Below are positions 5,631-11,691 of a DNA stretch of 14,903 bases, one piece after another; position 1 is the first letter of the stretch, and every line of letters starts with the position of its first letter. The stretch is from Anaerolineaceae bacterium (lineage in GTDB: Bacteria; Chloroflexota; Anaerolineae; JAAYZQ01). Location of the stretch: the NCBI GenBank assembly GCA_012514775.1, contig JAAYZQ010000229.1:1-14903 (forward strand), in the 5' to 3' direction. A program made the position numbers and the translations under genes. The notes below the pieces were generated by a model, which did no database searches, was not told the origin of the DNA, and was given only the letters and a program-made list of their open reading frames with translations.

Positions 5631-7475
5631 CTAGGGAAGGACGTTCAAGGCAGCGAGCCGCTCGGCGCCGGGCGTGCCGTCGGCGTCCCAGCCGCGGACG
5701 CGATAGTACTCTTCCAGCATGGCGGGCAGGTCGGGCAGGACGCCCGCCGCCCCGCCCGACGGCCGCGGCTCGGCCAGGAGGCGCCGGGGCAGCGTGTCGT
5801 CGGCGGCGGTGACCCCCAGGCGCAGGTCGATGAGCCGCTTGAGATTGAACAGGCGCTCGCCGGTGTCGACGACGTCGGCGGCCGTCCAGTCCCAGCCCAG
5901 GGCGGCGTTGACAAGCTCGGCGATGTTCCCCGGCGTGATGGTGGACTTGATGATAAACTTGCACAAGCCCAGGGGATTGTACACGCCGACATAGTTCTGG
6001 AAATCGACGGCCACCTTCCCCTGCCCCGTGCTGTCGTGCGGGTTATAGGTGTCGGGCTCGTACCAGCCCGGCCAGCGCACGCCGTAGCCCGCCCAATAGC
6101 TCAGGCCCTCCAGGTGGCAGGCGCCGCGCACGGCCGTGGCATAGCTGGGCGCCATGCTGACAAAGGCCCGCGGATCGTGGTAGGGCATCTCCATGCCCTT
6201 GACGTGGACGGCAAAGGCCTCGGCCTCGGGACCGAGGCGCGCGGCCGCGGCCCGCACGCCATCGGCCAGGATCTCGCCGACCCCCTCGCGCCGCGCGATC
6301 TGGCCCACGGCCTCGATCATGGCCGGGGCGTTTCCCCAGGTAAGGTCCAGGCCGCCCGCCTCCTCCCGCGAGAGGAGCCCCTTCTCGTAGGCCTCCATGG
6401 CAAAGGCCAGGGCGGCGGAGGTGCTGATCGTATCCAGCCCGTAGCGGTTGCAGAGATCGTTCATGCGGGCGATGGCGTTCAGGTCGTCGCACTGGCAGTT
6501 GCCCCCGAATCCGGCCAGGGTCTCGTACTCGGGGCCGTGGCCGTACACGCCAGCGTAGGGCCCGTCGTCGATCTTGACCGTCTTGCCGCAGCCGATGGGG
6601 CAGGCAAAGCAGTGGGTGTGCCGGGCAAAAATCGTCTCGGCGATACGCTGACCCGAGATGCGGGCCGTCTCTTCCTTCCAGCTTCCCTCGCTCCAATTCT
6701 TGAGGGGCAGGTCGCCCGTCAACTCGGTGCCGATGATGCCGCCCGGCGTGCCAAGCTGCGACATGCCCACCGAGTTGTCCTTGATGAAGGCATTGATCTG
6801 CTTGACGAACGCCTGAAAGGCCTTAGGATCGGGGTACTGGGGGCGGTCGCTGCCCCGCACGACGATGGCTTTCAGGTTCTTGGAGCCCAAGAGGGCGCCC
6901 ATGCCGCCCCGCGCCCCGCTGCGGGCGTGCTCCTGCCCGCCCTGCATCACCCCCGCCAGGCGCACCAGGTTCTCGCCGGCCGGGCCGATGCAGGCCACCT
7001 GGGCCTTGGGGTCCGTCTCGCCGCGCAGCCGCTCGAACACGTCGAAATGCTCCAGCCCCCACAGGTGCCCCGCCGGCCGGATCTCGGCCTGGCCATCGTG
7101 GATCCAGAGGTAAACCGGCTCGGCAGCCCGCCCGGTGACGATCAGGCCGTCCAGCCCGGCAAAGCGCAACTCGGCCCCCCAGTGGCCGCCCATGTTGGCC
7201 TCGTTCCAGATGCCCGTCAGGGGCGAGCGGCCGCACCAGGAGCTGCGGCAGCCGGTGGGCGAAAAGGTGCCCGTCAACAGCCCGTTCATGGCCAGCAGCG
7301 GGCTATCAGGATGGAGGGGATCCAGGCCGGGGTCCATCTCCTGGTAATAGATCCTGGCCGCCAGGCCGCTGCCCAAGAGGTAGCGGCGGACGTCGGCCTC
7401 GGAGATGGATTCAAAGCGCAGGGCGCCGCTTCCGAGGTCCACCCTCAGCAGCTTGCCGGCATAAACAAAGGCCAT
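5631..7475 (-). CDS. Tungsten aldehyde:ferredoxin oxidoreductase (AOR family)
   Basis: 614 residues from ATG 7475, with GGAGG 7 nt upstream; full length for AOR (about 600-630). These enzymes oxidise aldehydes to acids, passing electrons to ferredoxin, using a tungsten bis-pyranopterin and one [4Fe-4S]. Cluster ligands are visible: C289, C292, C296 ('CFACPIGC') and C505 ('PLGLCKF'). N-terminal domain: 'GRSPLTGIWNEANMGGHWG' (82-100), 'GLDGLIVTG' (107-115), 'ARSGARGGMGALLGSKNLKA' (184-203). Middle: 'GPEYETLAGFG' (314-324) and 'NRYGLDTISTSA' (343-354). 'GACHLEG' (451-457) may carry the active-site His. The two pterin motifs usually written DxxGL(D/C) read N-x-x-G-L here (N343, N500). No signal peptide: cytoplasmic. 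Upstream, 107 bp away on the same strand, is a 2[4Fe-4S] protein that could be its electron acceptor. It has its own promoter. The aldehyde substrate is unknown; one made by the neighbouring aminotransferase is possible. Confidence 0.94.
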   Translation of the reverse strand: MAFVYAGKLLRVDLGSGALRFESISEADVRRYLLGSGLAARIYYQEMDPGLDPLHPDSPLLAMNGLLTGTFSPTGCRSSWCGRSPLTGIWNEANMGGHWGAELRFAGLDGLIVTGRAAEPVYLWIHDGQAEIRPAGHLWGLEHFDVFERLRGETDPKAQVACIGPAGENLVRLAGVMQGGQEHARSGARGGMGALLGSKNLKAIVVRGSDRPQYPDPKAFQAFVKQINAFIKDNSVGMSQLGTPGGIIGTELTGDLPLKNWSEGSWKEETARISGQRIAETIFARHTHCFACPIGCGKTVKIDDGPYAGVYGHGPEYETLAGFGGNCQCDDLNAIARMNDLCNRYGLDTISTSAALAFAMEAYEKGLLSREEAGGLDLTWGNAPAMIEAVGQIARREGVGEILADGVRAAAARLGPEAEAFAVHVKGMEMPYHDPRAFVSMAPSYATAVRGACHLEGLSYWAGYGVRWPGWYEPDTYNPHDSTGQGKVAVDFQNYVGVYNPLGLCKFIIKSTITPGNIAELVNAALGWDWTAADVVDTGERLFNLKRLIDLRLGVTAADDTLPRRLLAEPRPSGGAAGVLPDLPAMLEEYYRVRGWDADGTPGAERLAALNVLP

Positions 7476-7525
7476 AGTTCATCCTCCTCGAATGGTGATG
7501 GGCCCAAACGCCGCGGCCCGGGACC

Positions 7526-7554
7526 ATTATACCTGAAATACCGGGGAGCGGCAA
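7526..7554 (-). promoter_or_regulatory. Promoter of the AOR gene
   Basis: On the minus strand: -35 TTGCCG (7554-7549), 17-bp spacer, perfect -10 TATAAT (7531-7526). It lies in the 107-bp gap after the iron-sulfur protein gene, so AOR can be made independently of, as well as by read-through from, that gene. The leader from about 7519 to 7476 is GC-rich and ends in the ribosome site GGAGG. Confidence 0.68.
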
Positions 7555-7582
7555 AGGGCGCGCCAGTTAGGGCCGGGCTAGG

Positions 7583-8590
7583 CTACAAGGGCCGCATGCT
7601 GATGGCTGCCTCCGGGCAGGTGGTGGCACACAGGCCGCAGCCCCAGCAAGCCCGCGAATCGTACTGCACCTGCCGGACGGCCTGGCCGTGGATGGGCACA
7701 AAGCTGCCATCCTGGTAAAGGGCGCCAAAGGGGCAGCGGCCGGTGCAGACGGCGCAGTGCGTGCAGCGGCTCCAATCAATCTCGGCGACATAGTGCGCCC
7801 GGGGATAGACCTTTTCCAGGCCCAAACGCACGCCGGCGATAAAGATGTACGAGTAGGAGGGGCCGCAGTTGCCGTGGCTGATCCACTCCTGGCCGGGGTC
7901 GTGCTTGCGCCAGGCGCGGGGCCCGGTGTGCACCAGGCCCATGCGGTCCAGGGCGACGAGGTGCGCCCTGGCCTCGGGCACGGTCAGGCGGCGCCCCTGA
8001 CCCCGCTCCAGCGTCTGCCGGGCCCGCTCGCCGACGCGCATGCTGCCCTCCAAAAGGGGCCCTTCGCCCACCAGCGTCGTCCGGCACGAACAGGGCAGAA
8101 GGCATATGTCCTCGGTCGCCTCCACCAGGGCCAGGGCTTCGTCCAATAGCAGGACGTCGCGGTTCTTGATGGGCAGCCAGGCGTCGGGGTTGGCGACCAC
8201 CCGGTCGATGGCCGGCTTCCACAGCTCGATAAAGGCCTGCACCTGCCACTCGCCGACGGCCTGGCGCGCAGCCAGGGGCAGGCGCTTCCAGGTACTCGTT
8301 TCCACCGAGCTGAAATAGTCCAGCGTGGTATAGAACTTGCCGGGGGAGTAGGTCGTCATCCCGGCGCCCGTCTCCCGGTTAACCAGGTCGCGATGGAAGG
8401 CGCCCCGCAGCAGGGCCGCGGCCTCCTCCCGCGAGGTGCGGAGCGTCTCGGCCACCTCCTCCAGGGTCAGCGCCCGCCCGGCCAGCGCTACCACCAGCTC
8501 CATCTCTTGCCGGGTGGCCACCAGGTGCACGTAGGGCACCATCGCCGGCGGGACCTCAAAGACCTTCACGAACTCGTCTGGCTGCGACAT
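7583..8590 (-). CDS. Iron-sulfur protein: winged-helix-like N-terminus, Cys motif, and C-terminal 2[4Fe-4S] ferredoxin
   Basis: 335 residues from ATG 8590, with AAGGAG 8 nt upstream. The C-terminus is a classic two-cluster ferredoxin: C276, C279, C282, C286 followed by Pro ('CTHCAVCTGRCP'), and C315, C318, C321, C325 followed by Pro ('CWGCGLCATTCP'). Residues about 27-72 ('LTLEEVAETLRTSREEAAALL') look like a winged helix-turn-helix, which may bind DNA or may be a protein-contact module. In the middle, 'CLLPCSCRTT' (163-172) plus C242 ('HGNCGPS') suggest a further metal site or a redox Cys cluster. It precedes AOR on the same strand, so it probably accepts or relays AOR electrons. Its own strong promoter and the HTH-like part leave room for a redox-sensing role. 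No named family is claimed; the ferredoxin part is sure, the rest tentative. Confidence 0.85.
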   Translation of the reverse strand: MSQPDEFVKVFEVPPAMVPYVHLVATRQEMELVVALAGRALTLEEVAETLRTSREEAAALLRGAFHRDLVNRETGAGMTTYSPGKFYTTLDYFSSVETSTWKRLPLAARQAVGEWQVQAFIELWKPAIDRVVANPDAWLPIKNRDVLLLDEALALVEATEDICLLPCSCRTTLVGEGPLLEGSMRVGERARQTLERGQGRRLTVPEARAHLVALDRMGLVHTGPRAWRKHDPGQEWISHGNCGPSYSYIFIAGVRLGLEKVYPRAHYVAEIDWSRCTHCAVCTGRCPFGALYQDGSFVPIHGQAVRQVQYDSRACWGCGLCATTCPEAAISMRPL

Positions 8591-8670
8591 CGTCAGCGCT
8601 CCTTATCATTGGATCGCCCCCTAAGCCAGGTCGGGGGCGGGACGGCCGCCGCGGGCCCGTTCCGCGCCCG

Positions 8671-8698
8671 ATTATAGCACAGGCGCCAGGAGAGTCAA
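8671..8698 (-). promoter_or_regulatory. Promoter of the iron-sulfur protein gene
   Basis: On the minus strand: -35 TTGACT (8698-8693), 16-bp spacer, perfect -10 TATAAT (8676-8671). Start of transcription is expected near 8664, giving a leader of about 70 nt that is very GC-rich before the AAGGAG ribosome site. Confidence 0.75.
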
Positions 8699-8795
8699 GC
8701 GGTCACTGCCCGGCGCACAGCCGGACACGGCGCCAGGGCCGATCTTCCGGGCCCGGCTACCACGAATGCAGTAGACCCTCCTGCCAGAAATGATG

Positions 8796-8825
8796 AAAGG
8801 AGCCGCGAGGCAAGTCCTCCTTTTT
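8796..8825 (+). terminator. Weak stem-loop followed by a T-run
   Basis: AAAGGAG (8796-8802) pairs with CTCCTTT (8817-8823) around a 14-nt loop, and the right arm merges into TTTTT (8821-8825). No rightward gene precedes it in the spacer, so if it works it would end a leader or antisense transcript, or attenuate expression of the CPBP gene downstream. The stem is short and A/T-rich at its base. Confidence 0.3.
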
Positions 8826-8853
8826 CGGTAGTCCCCAGTCCTGCATTTTGACG

Positions 8854-8882
8854 TTGACGCCCTCCAGGAAATTTGTTAAGCT
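8854..8882 (+). promoter_or_regulatory. Weak promoter candidate for the CPBP protease gene
   Basis: TTGACG (8854-8859), 17-bp spacer, TAAGCT (8877-8882). The -35 is good (5 of 6) but the -10 is poor (3 of 6). A second TTGACG overlaps at 8848-8853. It is the best match I can find upstream of the gene on this strand; a TATACA further on has no -35 at the right distance. Confidence 0.28.
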
Positions 8883-8977
8883 AGGTCGTCACGAGCATCT
8901 GGAGTGTTGCAAGGCAAGGTATACAGTCACGATGGTGCTGATCATCATGACCAACCGGTCGTTGGGGGAGGTGTGCT

Positions 8978-10057
8978 GTGCAAGAGTCCATTCCTTTGTC
9001 GGGGAGTCGCAATTCAATCCGGGGTCTCGTCTCGCGCCATCCATTGGTCGCCTTTACCATCCTGGCCTACGCGATCTCCTGGCTGGGCTGGCTGTTGAGC
9101 TTTGGCATCGATCTGGGCGCGGCCAACGGCTTTGGCATCATCGGCTCGGCAGGCCCGGCGCTGGCGGCCATGATCGTGTCGGCGATCGCGGGGCCCGAGC
9201 CGTCCGGGGTGCCGGCCGGCAAACGCTGGCGGTCCTTCGGGGTCATCGGCGTCCTGACCCTGGCGGTGATAGCCGCTCGCCGGCTGTGGATCACTCCGGC
9301 GTGGTTGGCAGTCGCCGGCGACGGGACGACGACGGTTCCTTTCCCCAGCTTTGTGGCTGTTCTGATGGACGTCGTGGCCGCAGCGGTGGTAGCTTTCGTG
9401 CTCTCGGGCGTCCTCTCGCCGCGGCAAGGCGTGCGCGACCTCTTAAGCTCGCTCGATCCGCGCCGGCGGCCCGTTCGCTGGCACTGGTGGGCGATTGCCC
9501 TGGCCCTCTATCCGGCTGTCCTGGCCCTCGGCTATGCCGTGTCGACGGCGTTTGGACTTGAGGAGCTGGCGCCGAGGCCCGCCGTCTTGTGGACGTGGCT
9601 GGTGGCGGACGTGCTGCTGACCTCGCTCTACTTCTTGATCGGTGGCGGGGGCCTGGAGGAGCCGGGCTGGCGCGGCTTTCTCCTGACCGGCCTGCAGAAA
9701 CGCTTTGGCCCCTTGCCTGCCAGCTTGATCCTGGCCGTCGTGTGGGCCCTGTGGCACTTGCCCTTCTTCTGGTTCGGTGGAGCGCAGGGTGGGCTGTTGG
9801 GCGTGGTCTTTTACCTGCTGCTGGAGGTTGCCCCGCTGGCGGTCCTGTTCACCGCCCTTCTCAACCGCACCAGGGGCAGCCTGCCCATCGCCATGTTGCT
9901 GCACGTATCTGTCAACGTCACCCCGGTATTTCTGCCCGCGTCGACGCTTGGCAGCGGCCTGTGGCTGCTGCTCATGATAGGGCTTGCGGTCTGGCTGTGG
10001 CGAGCGCCTCGGGTGTTTTCGGCCGGCGAGGTGTGCTTCGATTCGGCCGGCGGCTAG
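8978..10057 (+). CDS. CPBP-family intramembrane metalloprotease (CAAX protease/Abi type)
   Basis: 359 residues from GTG 8978, chosen for the GGGGGAGG ribosome site 6 nt upstream. Highly hydrophobic with about eight membrane segments. The three family motifs are present and in order: E227-E228-PGW-R232 (EExxxR), W256-ALW-H260 (the second-motif His), and H309-VSV-N313 (HxxxN). In this family these glutamates, histidines and asparagine form the metal-dependent active site inside the membrane. Eukaryotic relatives cleave prenylated proteins; bacterial members serve in bacteriocin immunity, signal-protein processing, or unknown roles. No bacteriocin or secretion gene is adjacent, so no specific function follows. 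Its stop codon TAG overlaps the stop of the convergent amidinotransferase-like gene in a shared CTAG. It appears to be a single-gene transcription unit. Confidence 0.87.
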   Translation: MQESIPLSGSRNSIRGLVSRHPLVAFTILAYAISWLGWLLSFGIDLGAANGFGIIGSAGPALAAMIVSAIAGPEPSGVPAGKRWRSFGVIGVLTLAVIAARRLWITPAWLAVAGDGTTTVPFPSFVAVLMDVVAAAVVAFVLSGVLSPRQGVRDLLSSLDPRRRPVRWHWWAIALALYPAVLALGYAVSTAFGLEELAPRPAVLWTWLVADVLLTSLYFLIGGGGLEEPGWRGFLLTGLQKRFGPLPASLILAVVWALWHLPFFWFGGAQGGLLGVVFYLLLEVAPLAVLFTALLNRTRGSLPIAMLLHVSVNVTPVFLPASTLGSGLWLLLMIGLAVWLWRAPRVFSAGEVCFDSAGG

Positions 10058-11106
10058 GCGAGGCGGTGGTCCTGCATCACCCGGCGCAGTATGCCCGTCG
10101 CGCATCCTGGCCCGCCGGCGCCTTTCAGCAGCTCGCTCAGATCTACTTCCGCCTCGACCTCAAGGCCGTTATCCTGGAGGATGCGCCTGGTGCCGGGATT
10201 CCCGGCGACCATGACGATCCTGCGAGGGGCGATGGTGACGAAATTCATCGCCTGCCCGGCCCGAACCTCGGCGGTCTCGTCCAGGGCGATGCACCGGAAC
10301 CCCAGGCCGCTGAGCGTGACCTTGAGGTCCGGAGGAGCGATGCCGGCCCTGACGACGACCAGGTCGTCATCGACGATCTGCAAGAGCCCCAACAGATGTT
10401 GCACACGGGCCGGGAGAGGGATTTCGACGGCCCTCACCCCCTGAAACTCGAGACACGACTTGACCTGCTCGAAGCCTGAACGGTTTGTCCGGTTTCCTAC
10501 ACCGACCAGGACCGTTTGCGCACCGGCCCACAGGGCGTCCGCGCCTTCAAAGGTACCCCACCCGCCCACGGTTCGAAGGATGGGGATCCCCAGGCCGATG
10601 AGGCTGCGCGCAGCCAACAGCTCCTCGCCGGCTCGAACCTCACTGGCCATGCGCGAAAGGATGGCGCCCTCCGGCGTCATCAAGAACAGGTCGCGCACGT
10701 ACATCAGGTTGTGGAAAGGCCGGGCCTCACGATCCTCCCCGCCAGGGGCAGGATCGATAAGGACGACCTCGATGCTCAGTCCCCGGTACAGGTCAGACAG
10801 GCTCAGCATTTGCGCGTGCAGCACATCGTAATCGATGGGTTGCAAGTGTTGGATTGCATTCACGTCCGCAACCGGGGGCGTGTGGCGATCCGGGATGTGC
10901 AGCAAGACGGCCTCCAGGGGACGGTATTCGGTGTTGGAGCGATATGGAGACCAGTACCTACCCTCAGAGACCTCTTGCGCCAGGCTGCCTCGACGGGGCT
11001 GCCACCCCTGCCCCTGGTAGGCTGCCGGTAACGGTTCGCGTTCAAAGCCGGGTGTCACGTCCTTCACGCTGATATGCCTGCCCTTATGCCAAGCTCGTGT
11101 TCCCAT
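10054..11106 (-). CDS. Amidinotransferase / arginine deiminase-like guanidino-modifying enzyme
   Basis: 350 residues from ATG 11106; that ATG has no clear ribosome site, and GTG 11067 (337 residues, weak GGCAGG upstream) is an alternative. The conserved domain starts at about residue 60 ('EYRPLEAVLLHIP'). Guanidino-group superfamily features: D139 in 'MYVRDLFL', E187 and D190 in 'GTFEGADALW', 'GVGNRTNRSG' (202-211), candidate catalytic H237 in 'VQHLLGLLQIVDDDL', and candidate nucleophile C335 in 'GGPGCATGI' close to the C-terminus. These enzymes attack a guanidinium carbon through a Cys thioether, acting as arginine or dimethylarginine hydrolases or as amidinotransferases. The common 'HLD' after the catalytic His is 'HLL' here, so the substrate may not be plain arginine. 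Cytoplasmic. It is a single transcription unit with its own promoter, divergent from a peptide-type ABC importer, which may supply its substrate (inference). Confidence 0.83.
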   Translation of the reverse strand: MGTRAWHKGRHISVKDVTPGFEREPLPAAYQGQGWQPRRGSLAQEVSEGRYWSPYRSNTEYRPLEAVLLHIPDRHTPPVADVNAIQHLQPIDYDVLHAQMLSLSDLYRGLSIEVVLIDPAPGGEDREARPFHNLMYVRDLFLMTPEGAILSRMASEVRAGEELLAARSLIGLGIPILRTVGGWGTFEGADALWAGAQTVLVGVGNRTNRSGFEQVKSCLEFQGVRAVEIPLPARVQHLLGLLQIVDDDLVVVRAGIAPPDLKVTLSGLGFRCIALDETAEVRAGQAMNFVTIAPRRIVMVAGNPGTRRILQDNGLEVEAEVDLSELLKGAGGPGCATGILRRVMQDHRLA

Positions 11107-11140
11107 CGCCGGTGGGTGAGCTGAGGCTGTTCCAGCCCGC

Positions 11141-11169
11141 ATTATAACCCCGGGGCCGACCCGGCACAA
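11141..11169 (-). promoter_or_regulatory. Promoter of the amidinotransferase-like gene
   Basis: On the minus strand: -35 TTGTGC (11169-11164), 17-bp spacer, perfect -10 TATAAT (11146-11141). The start would be near 11134, leaving about 28 nt before ATG 11106 or 67 nt before GTG 11067. GGCTG-GAA-CAGCC, a tiny hairpin, sits at the expected 5' end. Confidence 0.6.
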
Positions 11170-11251
11170 GAGAGGGCAGCGAGAGAGCAGGGGCGCGCCG
11201 TCGCAGTCGCGGCGGAAACGCCGGTGCAGAACATCTAGAGTGGAGGGACCT

Positions 11252-11341
11252 ATGGACCGCTCCGATACCCGCGGTCGCCCTTTGCCCGGCGGATCGGTCG
11301 GGACGGGTTTCTGGTCGCCTATCAGGGCCAATGGAAAGTGA
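11252..11341 (+). CDS. Possible small ORF, 29 residues
   Basis: ATG 11252 follows GGAGGG by 4 nt, and the frame runs to TGA 11339-11341. The peptide has no membrane segment, is Gly/Arg/Pro-rich, and matches nothing I recognise. It lies upstream of the importer promoter, with no clear promoter of its own. The good ribosome site is the only support, so it may be chance. Confidence 0.17.
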   Translation: MDRSDTRGRPLPGGSVGTGFWSPIRANGK

Positions 11342-11370
11342 GACCTGCAAACGTGTGCAGTTCCGTGGAT

Positions 11371-11399
11371 TTGACAGCCGGCCTCGTTTCGGTTATAAT
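11371..11399 (+). promoter_or_regulatory. Consensus sigma70-type promoter of the ABC importer operon
   Basis: -35 TTGACA (11371-11376), 17-bp spacer, -10 TATAAT (11394-11399): both hexamers match consensus exactly. Expected start near 11406, about 286 nt before the binding-protein ATG. Such a strong core promoter with a long leader suggests that control acts either through a repressor or in the leader. Confidence 0.85.
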
Positions 11400-11499
11400 T
11401 CTGCCATCGTACCTGGACCGACATGCAGCGCGCTGCTGCGCCGAGTGCTTACAAGGAGAAACGTTCGCCAAACCGGACGGATACAGGCCTTTGGAACCA

Positions 11500-11525
11500 G
11501 CTCCTGGGCACGCGCTGCCCGGAGC
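11500..11525 (+). promoter_or_regulatory. Stable hairpin in the importer leader
   Basis: GCTCC (11500-11504) pairs with GGAGC (11521-11525) and, after a one-base bulge at 11505, GGGCA (11506-11510) pairs with TGCCC (11516-11520) around loop CGCGC. Ten GC-rich pairs. It is not followed by T's, so it is a structural leader element rather than an intrinsic terminator. Confidence 0.55.
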
Positions 11526-11691
11526 ACCAGGGGCCTGTTTGTTTCTCGGGTCCTTATCGAGGCGCTATTCAACCGGAAAGGGGGTGATGCCTCCAACAAC
11601 TGCCCAGCGGACGAATTGCACACTCGCCGACGATAGCCTTTGCCGAACACAGCGCTTGCGGCGCGCAACCCTGCTCCGAAGGAGGAGAAAG

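Larger units (their letters stand above)
8591..8977. other. 387-bp divergent intergenic region
   Basis: Between the leftward iron-sulfur gene and the rightward CPBP protease gene. It holds the leftward promoter (8671-8698), a 10-bp palindrome CCGGGCCCGG (8747-8756), a small stem-loop followed by T's (8796-8825), and a weak rightward promoter candidate (8854-8882). The last bases, GGGGGAGG, are the ribosome site for the CPBP gene. I see no gene in it. Confidence 0.7.
11107..11691. other. 585-bp divergent intergenic region with a long importer leader
   Basis: Between the leftward deiminase-like gene and the rightward binding-protein gene. It holds a leftward promoter (11141-11169), a small open frame with a ribosome site (11252-11341), a consensus rightward promoter (11371-11399), and then about 286 nt of leader. 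The leader contains a perfect 12-bp palindrome GCAGCGCGCTGC (11425-11436), a stable bulged hairpin (11500-11525), and a small hairpin TTGCG-GCG-CGCAA (11656-11668) just before the ribosome site. No known riboswitch class was recognised. Confidence 0.7.

Noticed and set aside
6036..7718. Long open frame of 560 codons on the plus strand
   Set aside because: Antisense to the AOR gene; GC-rich DNA commonly leaves such frames open. No motifs or ribosome site.
8765..8825. T-box riboswitch-like 3' end (GGAGCCGCGAGG followed by CCTCCTTTTT)
   Set aside because: The essential UGGN bulge sequence is missing, no specifier stem is evident, and the downstream gene is a membrane protease rather than an aminoacyl-tRNA or amino-acid gene.
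11338..11691. N-terminal extension of the binding lipoprotein by 118 codons
   Set aside because: It would bury the lipoprotein signal and overlap the promoter; ATG 11692 has a strong ribosome site and begins a standard signal peptide.
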